Below, piece by piece: positions 7,711 to 15,324 of a DNA stretch of 21,555 nt; positions within the stretch are counted from its first letter, which is position 1; each line of letters begins with the position of its first letter. Source of the DNA: Scleromatobacter sp038208735 (lineage in GTDB: Bacteria > Pseudomonadota > Gammaproteobacteria > Burkholderiales > Burkholderiaceae_C); NCBI GenBank assembly GCA_038208735.1, contig JBBQYL010000075.1, positions 1-21,555 of the forward strand. Direction: 5' to 3'. The notes under the pieces are model-generated. The model was not told where the DNA came from, ran no database searches, and was given only the letters and a program-made list of their open reading frames with translations. Both the position numbers and the translations under genes were made by a program.

Positions 7711-8111
7711 GCGGCGCGGGCAACCGCGCGGTGCGTTCGTTCCTGGCATTCGACTACGGCACGAGGCGCGTCGGCGTGGCCACCGGCAACACGCTGATGC
7801 GCCTCACGCAGCCGCTGCGCACGCTGGCGATGGAGGGCGACGCGCGCTTCAAGGCGATCGAGGCCCTGATCCAGGAATGGACACCCGACGCCCTGGTCAT
7901 CGGCGTGCCCTTCCATCCGGACGGCGCCGAGCACGACAATACGACGCGCGCCCGCAAGTTCGGCCGCCAGCTGCACGGCCGCTTCCGGCTGCCGGTGCAC
8001 GAGGTCGACGAGCGCTACACCACGGTCGACGTGGAAGCCGCGGGGGCCCGCGACGCCGATTCGGCGGCGGCGGCGCTGATCCTCGAACAGTTCTTCAGAG
8101 AAAACGAATGA
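7707..8111 (+). CDS. ruvX: YqgF/RuvX putative Holliday junction resolvase
   Basis: A 134-residue RNase H-fold protein. The family is annotated as a putative Holliday junction resolvase and is also linked to 16S rRNA 5'-end processing. FLAFDYGTRRVGVATGN supplies the first acidic residue of the fold. VIGVPFHPDG, then VDERYTTVDVE and a final DADSAAAALILEQFF are the later conserved blocks, with the acidic residues in place. The ATG at 7707 overlaps the algH stop by 4 nt, and the stop overlaps the pyrR start by 4 nt, so translational coupling is likely. The residues before FLAFDYG are few, so there is no added domain. Confidence 0.95.
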   Translation: MSGAGNRAVRSFLAFDYGTRRVGVATGNTLMRLTQPLRTLAMEGDARFKAIEALIQEWTPDALVIGVPFHPDGAEHDNTTRARKFGRQLHGRFRLPVHEVDERYTTVDVEAAGARDADSAAAALILEQFFRENE

Positions 8112-8611
8112 CCAATCTATTGCTCGATGCCGAGGCGCTCTATGGCGAGCTCCGGCTCGGCGTGGCGCGCCTGCTGACGCCCGACACGGTGCTCGTGGGC
8201 ATCTGGTCGGGCGGCGCCTGGCTGGCCCAGCGCCTGAACGCCGACCTGGCCACGGGCCGCCCCGTGGGCACCCTCTCCAGCACGCTGCATCGCGACGACT
8301 TCGGCGAGCGCGGCCTGGGCGGCGTCGAGGCCACCACCAGCCTGCCGTTCGAGATCGATGGCGCGCGCATCCTGCTGATCGACGACGTCGTGGCCAGCGG
8401 CCGCACCATCCGCGCCGTCGTCAACGAGCTGTTCGACTACGGCCGCCCGGCCTCCGTCGAGCTGGCCGTGATGGTGGACCGCGGCGGCCGCGAGCTGCCT
8501 GTCGCGCCCGTGTTCGCCGCCGCCAAGCTCTCGCTGCCCGCCACCCAGCGCCTGTCGCTCGCGCGCGGCCCCGACGGGCGCTTCACCTTCGCCGTCAAGG
8601 AGACCACCTGA
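8108..8611 (+). CDS. pyrR: PyrR family uracil phosphoribosyltransferase/regulator
   Basis: A 167-residue type I phosphoribosyltransferase. The PRPP-binding motif ILLIDDVVASGRT is at residues 88-100, and THRDDF-like STLHRDDF and VELAVMVDRGGRELP match PyrR. The family makes UMP from uracil and PRPP; in Bacillus it also binds pyr mRNA. I see no PyrR-type attenuator ahead of this gene or operon, so RNA-based control is not supported here and the role may be purely enzymatic or an accessory one. The ATG at 8108 lies in the ATGA overlap with ruvX. An upstream in-frame extension exists only inside ruvX and is not needed. It lies directly before pyrB, as in other proteobacterial pyrR-pyrB-pyrC' clusters. 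Confidence 0.93.
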   Translation: MTNLLLDAEALYGELRLGVARLLTPDTVLVGIWSGGAWLAQRLNADLATGRPVGTLSSTLHRDDFGERGLGGVEATTSLPFEIDGARILLIDDVVASGRTIRAVVNELFDYGRPASVELAVMVDRGGRELPVAPVFAAAKLSLPATQRLSLARGPDGRFTFAVKETT

Positions 8612-9573
8612 TGCTCGCGCGACGAAATCCGCAGCTCAACGCCCACGGCGAGCTCATCCACCTGCTGTCCATCGAGGGCCTGCCGCGCGCCATCCTCACG
8701 CAGATCCTGGACACCGCCGGTACCTTCCTGTCCGTGAACGACCGCGACGTGAAGAAGGTGCCGCTGCTGCGTGGCAAGAGCGTGTTCAACCTGTTCTTCG
8801 AGAACTCCACGCGCACGCGCACCACGTTCGAGATCGCGGCCAAGCGGCTGTCGGCCGATGTGATCAACCTCGACATCGCCAAGTCGTCGGCCTCGAAGGG
8901 CGAGAGCCTGCTCGACACCATCGCCAACCTGTCGGCCATGCACGCCGACATGTTCGTGGTGCGCCACAGCGAGTCGGGCGCGCCGTACCTGATCGCGCGC
9001 CACTGCGCGCCCCACGTGCACGTGGTCAACGCCGGCGACGGCCGCCATGCCCACCCCACGCAGGGGCTGCTGGACATGTACACGATCCGGCACTACAAGA
9101 AGTCGTTCAACGAGCTCACCGTGGCCATCGTGGGCGACATCGTGCACTCGCGCGTGGCACGATCCGACATCCACGCGCTCACCACGCTGGGCGTGCCCGA
9201 GATCCGCGCCGTCGGTCCCAAGACGCTGGTGCCGGGCGACCTGCGCGAGATGGGCGTGCGCGTGTGCCACGACATGAAGGAGGGCGTGAAGGATGCCGAT
9301 GTCATCATCATGCTGCGCCTGCAGAACGAACGCATGAGCGGCGCGATGCTGCCGAGTGCCGGGGAGTACTTCAAGAGCTACGGCCTCACCGAGGACGTGC
9401 TGGCGCTGGCCAAGCCCGACGCCATCGTGATGCACCCGGGCCCCATCAACCGCGGGGTGGAGATCGACTCGCGCGTGGCCGACGGACCGCACAGCGTCAT
9501 CCTGCCGCAGGTCACGTTCGGCATCGCCGTGCGCATGGCCGTGATGTCCATTCTTGCCGGGAACGACGCATGA
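8611..9573 (+). CDS. pyrB: Aspartate carbamoyltransferase catalytic subunit
   Basis: A 320-residue enzyme that joins carbamoyl phosphate and aspartate to give N-carbamoyl-aspartate, the committed step of pyrimidine synthesis. The carbamoyl phosphate loop STRTRT is at residues 66-71, and the active-site Ser/Lys segment SSASKGES follows. HPTQ is at 148-151, MLRLQNER carries the aspartate-binding region, and MHPGPINRG is near the C-terminus. All the catalytic blocks I can check are intact. The ATG overlaps the pyrR stop by one base (TGATG). No pyrI regulatory subunit follows. Instead a dihydroorotase-like gene overlaps by 4 nt, which fits the class of enzyme that assembles as a dodecamer of PyrB with inactive PyrC'. 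Confidence 0.97.
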   Translation: MLARRNPQLNAHGELIHLLSIEGLPRAILTQILDTAGTFLSVNDRDVKKVPLLRGKSVFNLFFENSTRTRTTFEIAAKRLSADVINLDIAKSSASKGESLLDTIANLSAMHADMFVVRHSESGAPYLIARHCAPHVHVVNAGDGRHAHPTQGLLDMYTIRHYKKSFNELTVAIVGDIVHSRVARSDIHALTTLGVPEIRAVGPKTLVPGDLREMGVRVCHDMKEGVKDADVIIMLRLQNERMSGAMLPSAGEYFKSYGLTEDVLALAKPDAIVMHPGPINRGVEIDSRVADGPHSVILPQVTFGIAVRMAVMSILAGNDA

Positions 9574-10883
9574 AGATCCTCATTCGCAACGGTCGCGTGA
9601 TCGACCCCGCGAGCGGCCGCGACGAGCTCGCCGACGTGGCCATCGCCGCCGGCCGCATCGTGGCCATCGGCCAGGTGCCCGCCGACTTCACGCCCGAGCG
9701 CACGATCGAGGCCGACGGCTGCGTCGTGGCGCCGGGCCTCGTCGACCTGGCCGCCCGCCTGAAGGAAGCCGGTGCCGGGGCGCTGGAAAGCGAACTGGCC
9801 GCCGCGGCCGCCGGCGGCGTCACCAGCCTCGTGTGCCCGCCCGACACCGACCCGCCGCTCGACGAGCCGGGCCTGGTCGACATGCTCAAGTTCCGGGCCC
9901 GCAAGCTGAGCCGCTGCCGCCTGTTCCCGCTGGGCGCGCTCACTCGCCATCTCGACGGCGAGGAGCTGACCGAGATGATCGATCTCACGGAGGCTGGCTG
10001 CATCGGCTTCTCGCAGGCCGAGCGTCCGATGAAGGACAACCTCACGCTGATGCGCGCGATGCAGTACGCCAGCACCCACGGCTACGCCGTGTGGCTGCGG
10101 CCGCAGGACGCGTCGCTGGGCGGCGGCGTGGCCGCCAGCGGCGCGCTGGCCACGCGCCTGGGCCTCTCGGGCGTGCCGGTGGTTGCCGAGACGATCGCGC
10201 TCAACACCATCCTCGAGCTGGTGCGCCAGACGGGCACGCGCGTGCACCTGTGCCGCCTGTCCAGCGCCGCGGGCGTCGAGCTGGTGCGACGCGCCAAGGC
10301 GGAGGGCCTGCCCGTCACCGCCGACGTCAGCATCAACTCGCTGCACCTCACCGACGTCGATATCGGCTACTTCAACGCCGACATGCGCCTGGTGCCGCCG
10401 CTGCGCCAGGGCAAGGACCGCGACGCGCTGCGCGCCGGCCTGGCCGACGGCACCATCGACGCGCTGGTGTCCGACCACACGCCCGTCGCCAACGACGACA
10501 AGATGCTGCCGTTCGGCGAGGCCGTGCCCGGCGCCACCGGCCTCGAGCTGCTGCTGAGCCTGGCGCTGAAGTGGGGCGAAGAGAGCAGGCTTACGCTGGC
10601 GCAGGCGCTCGCTCGCGTCACGAGCGATCCCGTGCGCGTGCTTGGCGAGGCGCTGGGCTCGTTGGGCCAGAGCGCCGGCCGGCTGGTGGAAGGCGGCGTG
10701 GCCGACATCTGCGTGTTCGACGCCCACGCCGAATGGCAGGTGACGGCCGGCACGCTGCGCAGCCGCGGCAAGCACACGCCGTTCGACGCGGCCAGCAGCG
10801 GCACCCGCATGCCCGGCCGCGTGTGCCACACGCTCGTCGCCGGCACACTGGCCTACAGCGCCACGGACGCGTCCACCGCTTGA
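9570..10883 (+). CDS. pyrC': Dihydroorotase-like protein lacking zinc ligands (PyrC')
   Basis: A 437-residue amidohydrolase-fold protein of the multifunctional dihydroorotase type. The N-terminal strand block IRNGRVIDPASGRDELADV and the motif APGLVDL are typical. The metal site is degraded: the canonical HxH is A61-A62-R63, the histidine of the HxED block is R177 (WLRPQD), and the second histidine of the HxxHxS block is R229 (HLCRLSS). Only SDHTP (residues 301-305) keeps its Asp. Dihydroorotase activity is therefore not expected. In Pseudomonas such PyrC' proteins are needed to assemble active aspartate transcarbamoylase, and the ATGA overlap with pyrB fits co-translation of partners. The organism should carry a true pyrC elsewhere. 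The ATG at 9570 is chosen because further upstream the frame lies inside pyrB. Confidence 0.9.
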   Translation: MKILIRNGRVIDPASGRDELADVAIAAGRIVAIGQVPADFTPERTIEADGCVVAPGLVDLAARLKEAGAGALESELAAAAAGGVTSLVCPPDTDPPLDEPGLVDMLKFRARKLSRCRLFPLGALTRHLDGEELTEMIDLTEAGCIGFSQAERPMKDNLTLMRAMQYASTHGYAVWLRPQDASLGGGVAASGALATRLGLSGVPVVAETIALNTILELVRQTGTRVHLCRLSSAAGVELVRRAKAEGLPVTADVSINSLHLTDVDIGYFNADMRLVPPLRQGKDRDALRAGLADGTIDALVSDHTPVANDDKMLPFGEAVPGATGLELLLSLALKWGEESRLTLAQALARVTSDPVRVLGEALGSLGQSAGRLVEGGVADICVFDAHAEWQVTAGTLRSRGKHTPFDAASSGTRMPGRVCHTLVAGTLAYSATDASTA

Positions 10884-11629
10884 GAACGCTCGTCGCCCTC
10901 TGGCGTATCCTGTGCGTCGTCGGCATGGTGATGCGCGGGCTCTGGCTCGCGGGCGTGGCAATGCCGAGCCTGGACGCGGCGGGTCGGCACGCCATCGTCC
11001 AGCGCTGGAGCGTGCGCATGCTGCGCTGCCTCGGCGTGGAGGTGCGCGTGTCGGGCACGGCCCACGCCGGCGCGGTGCTGATGGTGGCCAACCACGTGTC
11101 GTGGCTCGACATCCCGGCCCTGCACGCCAGCGCCCCGCAGGCCCGCTTCGTATCCAAGTCGGACATCGCCCACTGGCCTTTGCTGGGCAAGCTGGCACGC
11201 GCCGGCGGCACGCTGTTCATCGAGCGCGAACGCAAGCGCGACGCGCTGCGCGTGGTGCACGAGGTGGCCGACGCGCTGCGCGCGGCCGATGCCGTGGCCG
11301 TCTTTCCCGAGGGCACCACGGGCGCCGGTTACGGCGTGCTGCCGTTCCATGCCAACCTGCTGCAGGCCGCCATCAGCACGGCCACCGTCGTGCAGCCCGT
11401 GGTGATGCGCTACAGCGAACCGGGCCACCGGGTCAGCGTCGCCGCGCAGTACACCGGCACCACGACGTTGGGCGAAAGCCTGATGAAGGTGTGCCGCGCG
11501 CGTGGCCTCGTCGTCCACGTGCGTTTCCTGCCGGCCGAGTCGGTGGGACAGGCCGACCGGCGCGTGCTGGCCGAGACGCTGCGCGAGCGCATCGCCGCCG
11601 AGCTGCGCGCCATCGACCAGGCCGCCTGA
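10880..11629 (+). CDS. Lysophospholipid (1-acyl-glycerol-3-phosphate) acyltransferase
   Basis: A 249-residue PlsC-family membrane enzyme that should transfer an acyl chain to a lysophospholipid, probably lysophosphatidate. A hydrophobic N-terminal segment (residues 3-30) is likely membrane-bound. NHVSWLD gives the catalytic H72-x4-D77, FIERERKRD the second block and FPEGTTG (142-148) the third. I chose the TTG at 10880 because it forms a TTGA overlap with the pyrC' stop, matching the coupling seen at earlier junctions. ATG at 10925 or 10931 is possible and would cut the first hydrophobic residues. Its place behind pyr genes is common in Burkholderiales. The paralogue's exact substrate cannot be told from sequence. 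Confidence 0.88.
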   Translation: MRTLVALWRILCVVGMVMRGLWLAGVAMPSLDAAGRHAIVQRWSVRMLRCLGVEVRVSGTAHAGAVLMVANHVSWLDIPALHASAPQARFVSKSDIAHWPLLGKLARAGGTLFIERERKRDALRVVHEVADALRAADAVAVFPEGTTGAGYGVLPFHANLLQAAISTATVVQPVVMRYSEPGHRVSVAAQYTGTTTLGESLMKVCRARGLVVHVRFLPAESVGQADRRVLAETLRERIAAELRAIDQAA

Positions 11630-11691
11630 GGCGGCTTGCTGCAGCGCGGCGGTACGGCGCTTGCCCTTCGAAGGTCGAAAGGGCATCCATC

Positions 11692-12177
11692 ATGAACGAT
11701 AGCAACTCCCAGACGGCCTACGGCGTGTTCAAGCCGGTCGGCCACGTGCTCGCCTCGTTTCCCACCGAACGCGACGCGCGTTCGGCCGTGGACGCGCTGA
11801 AGCAGGCGGGCTTTCCCGACGTCGCCTTCTATCCGGCCGCGGAGGTGCGCGAGCGGGCCGAACGTGACATCGCCAACGCGGGGCTGCTCGCAAGCATCGG
11901 CCAGGAACTCAACCTCGTTAAGCAGCAACGCGACCTGGCCGAGCAGGGACATCCGTTCGTGTCGGTGCTGGCGCCGGAGGATGACGCGGCGCGCCGAGCG
12001 GCCGACATCGTCGCGCGCTACAACGCCGACCGTGCCCAGAAGTACGGCCACCTCATCATCGAAGAGCTGATCGAGCCCGGCACCGGCCAACGCCAGGCCA
12101 AGGAATCGCCCGACACCGGACTGGATCCGCAGACGCACGCGGGCCGCGAGACGGGTACGGACCCCCTGGCGCACTGA
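11692..12177 (+). CDS. Hypothetical protein with general-stress (YflT/GSP17M-like) domain
   Basis: A 161-residue soluble protein. Residues 10-115 form an alpha/beta unit with VLASFPTERDARSAVDALKQ, then GFPDVAFYPAAEV and HPFVSVLAPEDDAARRAADIV. This resembles the YflT/GSP17M general stress fold, where a short strand and amphipathic helix pair repeats. The match is by pattern only, so the family call is moderate. The C-terminal 30 residues are polar and probably disordered. AAAGGG at 11678-11683 is a fair ribosome site 8 nt before the ATG, and it sits in a GCCCTTCG/CGAAAGGGC hairpin (11663-11684). The final 122 bp overlap the antisense end of the MFS frame. No function is known to me. Confidence 0.75.
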   Translation: MNDSNSQTAYGVFKPVGHVLASFPTERDARSAVDALKQAGFPDVAFYPAAEVRERAERDIANAGLLASIGQELNLVKQQRDLAEQGHPFVSVLAPEDDAARRAADIVARYNADRAQKYGHLIIEELIEPGTGQRQAKESPDTGLDPQTHAGRETGTDPLAH

Positions 12178-13498
12178 ATGCGCGTGTCGAGCCTGCGAGC
12201 GACGTGTCATCCTGCGACTGCGCGCAGGATGACGGTTCAAGGTGCGACGCACGCGCTCCGGGGAGCCGTGCCATCCGCACCGCGATCGCCACGCAACCCA
12301 GCCAGAGCACGCCCAGGAACATCAGCACCCCGGGCCACGCGCCGGCCTGCCATGCGTGGCCGCCGAGCCAGCCCATGAAGCTCGCGCCGAGGTAGTACGC
12401 CGTGAGGTACACCGCCGATGCCAGCGCCTTCGACCGCTGCGCCAGGCGGGCCGTCCAGCCGCTGGCCACCGAGTGCGCGGCGAAGAAGCCGAACGTGAAC
12501 AGCGCCACGCCCAGGATGATCAGCGGCAGCGCCGACGACAGCGTCAGCACCAGCCCCGCTGCCGACAGCGCCAGCATGCCCGCCAGCACGCGCGACGGCC
12601 CGAGGCGGTCGGCCTGGCGACCGGCCCACGGCGACGAGAACATGCCTACCACGTACAACAGGAAGATGGCGCCGATGCTGGAGTGCGACAGCGAGAACGG
12701 CGCCCCCACCAGGCGGAATCCGAGGTAGTTGTAGAAGCTCACGAAGCTGCCCATCAGCAGCAGCGCGAGGCCGAACAACGGCAACAGGCCGGGCTCGCGG
12801 AACACGCTGGCCAGGTCGGCGGCCGCATGGCGCGGATGCAGCGGGCGCGGCCGATGGCGGCGCGAGGCCGGCAGGCTGCGCCAGAACTCGAACGCGGCGA
12901 TCGCGCCGAGGCCGCCCAGGCCGGCGAACGCGACGCGCCAGTCCACCAGGTCGCCCAGCACGCCGCAGACCAGGCGACTGGACATGCCGCCCGCCGCGTT
13001 GCCCGCGATGATCAGTCCCACCGCCTGGCCCAGCGCCTTCGGACCCATCTCCTCGGCCAGCCACGCCGATGCCACCGCGGGCAGGCCGGCCAGGCTCAGC
13101 CCGAGCAGCGCGCGCAGCGCGATCAACGACGCGTAGTTGGGCGCCAGCGCGCACAGCAGGCTGCACATTGCGCCCAGCACGATGGCGGTCAGCATCACCG
13201 GCTTCGGGCCGAAGCGCTGCGCCAGGAAGCCGGCCGGGATCAGGCCCAACGCCATCGCGCCGGCGGTGGCCGACAGCACGCCACTGGCCTGCGCCGCGTC
13301 GAGGCGGAACGCGGCGGCGAACAACGGAAGCAGCGGCTGCGGCCCGTAGAACATGGCGAACACGGCGAAGCCACCCACGAACAGCGCCCACTTGGCAGAG
13401 CGGTGCGCGGCGCTGCCGGCCTCGAGCGGCGGCGGAAGCGGGGCATCGTGCCGGGCCGTGCGCGACGGCGAGGTGGCGGGGGCGCGAATCGCGGACAT
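12056..13498 (-). CDS. MFS transporter (YnfM-like) with read-through C-terminus
   Basis: A 480-codon frame for an inner-membrane major facilitator transporter. About twelve hydrophobic segments are visible from FVGGFAVFAMFYG near residue 40 to VLMFLGVLWLGCVAIAVRM near residue 405. The loop between segments 2 and 3 carries GFLAQRFGPKPVM, an MFS motif-A-like element. The order resembles YnfM-type sugar or drug efflux proteins, but the substrate is unknown. After RMARLPGARA the frame runs about 60 codons through a REP-like hairpin (12206-12233) and into antisense of the neighbouring gene. Those residues are low in hydrophobicity and look non-native, so the original stop was probably lost. The ATG at 13498 gives a short polar N-terminus. 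It is divergent from a LysR regulator that likely controls it (inference). Confidence 0.88.
   Translation of the reverse strand: MSAIRAPATSPSRTARHDAPLPPPLEAGSAAHRSAKWALFVGGFAVFAMFYGPQPLLPLFAAAFRLDAAQASGVLSATAGAMALGLIPAGFLAQRFGPKPVMLTAIVLGAMCSLLCALAPNYASLIALRALLGLSLAGLPAVASAWLAEEMGPKALGQAVGLIIAGNAAGGMSSRLVCGVLGDLVDWRVAFAGLGGLGAIAAFEFWRSLPASRRHRPRPLHPRHAAADLASVFREPGLLPLFGLALLLMGSFVSFYNYLGFRLVGAPFSLSHSSIGAIFLLYVVGMFSSPWAGRQADRLGPSRVLAGMLALSAAGLVLTLSSALPLIILGVALFTFGFFAAHSVASGWTARLAQRSKALASAVYLTAYYLGASFMGWLGGHAWQAGAWPGVLMFLGVLWLGCVAIAVRMARLPGARASHLEPSSCAQSQDDTSLAGSTRAFSAPGGPYPSRGPRASADPVRCRAIPWPGVGRCRARSALR
12206..12233. repeat. REP-like hairpin (copy 2)
   Basis: GTCATCCTGCG (12206-12216) pairs perfectly with CGCAGGATGAC (12223-12233) around ACTGCG. 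It is the inverted form of the hairpin near 5049. It lies between two convergent genes, a usual site for REP elements, but inside the open frame of the MFS gene. Confidence 0.75.
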
Positions 13499-13513
13499 GA
13501 CCCGAGCTTAGGG

Positions 13514-13542
13514 ATTCGTTCTTAGTCAGTCCAATATATGAT
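13514..13542. promoter_or_regulatory. Divergent MFS/LysR promoter region
   Basis: The 74-bp gap between the two start codons holds an AT-rich core CCAATATATGATT. TATGAT (13537-13542) is a -10 for lysR, and the reverse complement of AATATA (13533-13538) gives TATATT for the transporter, so the two -10 boxes overlap. -35 matches are weak on both sides, as expected for a LysR-activated promoter. CTTAG/CTACTGAG-like half-sites flank the core but are not convincing. Confidence 0.4.
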
Positions 13543-13572
13543 TCTTGCACTACTGAGACTTTGAAAGACTCA

Positions 13573-14466
13573 ATGGAGTTGCGCCACCTGCGCTATTTCG
13601 TCGCCGTCGCGGAAGAGCTGCACTTCACGCGCGCCGCGCTGCGCCTGAACATCGCCCAGCCGCCGCTCAGCCAGCAGATCCGCACGCTGGAGGCCGAGCT
13701 GGGCGTGCAGCTCTTCGTGCGCACACGGCGCTCGGTGGCGCTCACCGACGCGGGGCACGCGCTGCTGGCGAAGGCACGCGAGGTGCTGTCGGCCACGCAG
13801 GCGCTGCCGCAGCAACTGCAGCGCGTGGCACGTGGCGAGGTGGGCGTGCTGCGCATCGGGTTCTCGTCCACGCTGCCGCTCACCAAGGTGCTGCGCGACG
13901 TGGTGGCCGACCATCGCCGTTCGCATCCCGACGTGGCGCTCAACCTGCGCGAGATGCACTCGCAGATGCAGTTCGACGCCCTGCGCCGCCGCGAACTCGA
14001 CGTGGGCCTGGTGCGCTACAACGAGCGCGCGCCGGACGGCATCCGCCTGGCCTTGCTGCGGCGTGATCCGCTGCGCCTCGTGGTGCCGGCCACGCATCGC
14101 TTCGCGCGTCGCAAGTCGGTGGCCATCGCCGACTGCCGCGACGAGGCCTTCATCGGCTTTCCCGGCGACGCCGGCACCGGCACCGGCCCGCTGCTCAAGC
14201 GCCTGTGCGCGCAGGCCGGCTTCGAGCCGCGCATCGCGCAGGAGGCGCGCGAGGCCACCACGCAGATCGGCCTGGTGGCCGCCGGCCTCGGCGTGGCCGT
14301 GCTGCCCGCGCCGCTGGAGGCGGTGCGCATCGAGGGCGTGCACTACGTGCCGCTGGAAGGCGAGGGCGCGCTGCTGGTGATGTCGGCGGCCACGCGGGCG
14401 GACGAGGCGTCGGAGCGGGTGCTCAGCTTCGTGCGACGGGTCAGCGCGCTCGCCGCACGCGCCTGA
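13573..14466 (+). CDS. LysR-family transcriptional regulator
   Basis: A 297-residue LysR-type regulator. The winged helix-turn-helix is MELRHLRYFVAVAEELHFT (residues 1-19) followed by ALRLNIAQPPLSQQIRTLE and LFVRTRRSVALTDAG, the standard order. From about residue 90 a periplasmic-binding-like effector domain follows, starting LRIGFSSTLP and ending with the LVAAGLGVAVLP block typical of the family. I chose the ATG at 13573. A TTG four codons upstream (13561) is in frame but adds only LKDS ahead of the normal LysR start. Divergence from an MFS transporter gene is the classical arrangement for a regulator of its neighbour. The effector is unknown. The HTH resembles the BenM/CatM/AlsR branch, but that is a weak guess. 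Confidence 0.93.
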   Translation: MELRHLRYFVAVAEELHFTRAALRLNIAQPPLSQQIRTLEAELGVQLFVRTRRSVALTDAGHALLAKAREVLSATQALPQQLQRVARGEVGVLRIGFSSTLPLTKVLRDVVADHRRSHPDVALNLREMHSQMQFDALRRRELDVGLVRYNERAPDGIRLALLRRDPLRLVVPATHRFARRKSVAIADCRDEAFIGFPGDAGTGTGPLLKRLCAQAGFEPRIAQEAREATTQIGLVAAGLGVAVLPAPLEAVRIEGVHYVPLEGEGALLVMSAATRADEASERVLSFVRRVSALAARA

Positions 14467-14481
14467 AGCGCTGGCCGGCGT

Positions 14482-15228
14482 TCAGCCCTTCCTGCCCTGC
14501 GCCGCCACCGCCGCCGCGGCCTTGGCGGCGGCCTCGGCGTCGCCCAGGTAGTAGCTCTTGATGGGCTTGAGATCGGCGTCGAGCTCGTAGACGAGCGGGA
14601 TGCCGTTGGGGATGTTGACGCCCACGATGTCGGCGTCGCCGATGTTGTCCAGGTACTTCACCAGCGCGCGGATGGAGTTGCCGTGCGCGGCCACGACGAT
14701 ACGTTGACCAGACTTGATCGCGGGCGCCAGCACCTCGTTCCAGCACGGCAGCACGCGCGCCACGGTGTCCTTCAGGCATTCGGTGAGCGGGATCTGCGCC
14801 GGGTCGAGCTTGGCGTAGCGCGGGTCGTGGCGCTGGCCGCGCGGGTCGTCGGCCTCGAGCGCCGGCGGCGGCGTGTCGTAGCTGCGACGCCAGATGAGCA
14901 CCTGCTCGTCGCCGTATTCCTTGGCCATGTCGGCCTTGTTCAGGCCTTGCAGGCCGCCGTAGTGGCGCTCGTTGAGGCGCCAGTCCTGCTTGACCGGCAG
15001 CCAGGTGCGGTCCATCGTGTCGAGGCAGTGCCACAGCGTCCAGATGGCGCGCTTGAGCACCGAGGTGTAGGCCACGTCGAACTCGTAGCCGGCCTCCTTC
15101 AGCAGTTCGCCCGCGGTGCGCGCCTGCGCCACGCCGGTGGCGGTGAGCTCGACGTCGGTCCAGCCGGTGAACCGGTTCTCGAGGTTCCAGGTGGATTCGC
15201 CGTGGCGGATGAGGACGAGCTTGTACAT
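14482..15228 (-). CDS. gpmA: 2,3-bisphosphoglycerate-dependent phosphoglycerate mutase
   Basis: A 248-residue glycolytic enzyme that interconverts 3- and 2-phosphoglycerate through a phosphohistidine. LVLIRHGES holds the catalytic H9, and AHGNSIRAL holds the second histidine H182. FTGWTDVELTATG, TSVLKRAIWTLWH and LNERHYGGLQGLNKAD are strong dPGM signatures. The length matches the E. coli enzyme, with an Ala-rich C-terminal tail of about 20 residues. The ATG at 15228 is the canonical start, with AAGG-like GCAAGGC upstream on the minus strand as a possible ribosome site. A minus-strand -10-like TAGAAT lies at 15283-15278. It is divergent from the rhodanese gene. A perfect 14-bp palindrome (15241-15254) stands between promoter and start. 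Confidence 0.97.
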   Translation of the reverse strand: MYKLVLIRHGESTWNLENRFTGWTDVELTATGVAQARTAGELLKEAGYEFDVAYTSVLKRAIWTLWHCLDTMDRTWLPVKQDWRLNERHYGGLQGLNKADMAKEYGDEQVLIWRRSYDTPPPALEADDPRGQRHDPRYAKLDPAQIPLTECLKDTVARVLPCWNEVLAPAIKSGQRIVVAAHGNSIRALVKYLDNIGDADIVGVNIPNGIPLVYELDADLKPIKSYYLGDAEAAAKAAAAVAAQGRKG

Positions 15229-15277
15229 GGTGGAGGCCTTGCGCCGCGCGGCGCCGGGTGGAGGGTCGGAAGCGCAA

Positions 15278-15283
15278 ATTCTA
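15278..15283 (-). promoter_or_regulatory. Putative -10 box of gpmA
   Basis: TAGAAT is read on the minus strand, about 50 bp upstream of the gpmA start. No good -35 is visible at 16-18 bp, so the call is tentative. The leader it predicts would contain the palindrome at 15241-15254. Confidence 0.3.
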
Positions 15284-15324
15284 TGCGTGCGGGTCGGCGC
15301 GAAGCCCCGCGATGCGGCAAGCCA

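Noticed and set aside
7710..8107. PyrR-dependent attenuator ahead of the pyr genes
   Set aside because: This DNA is ruvX coding sequence, with no anti-terminator/terminator pair or U tract next to pyrR.
11663..11684. Terminator after the acyltransferase gene
   Set aside because: The stem is short with a bulge, lacks a U tract, and overlaps the likely ribosome site of the next gene. I mention it only in that gene's entry.
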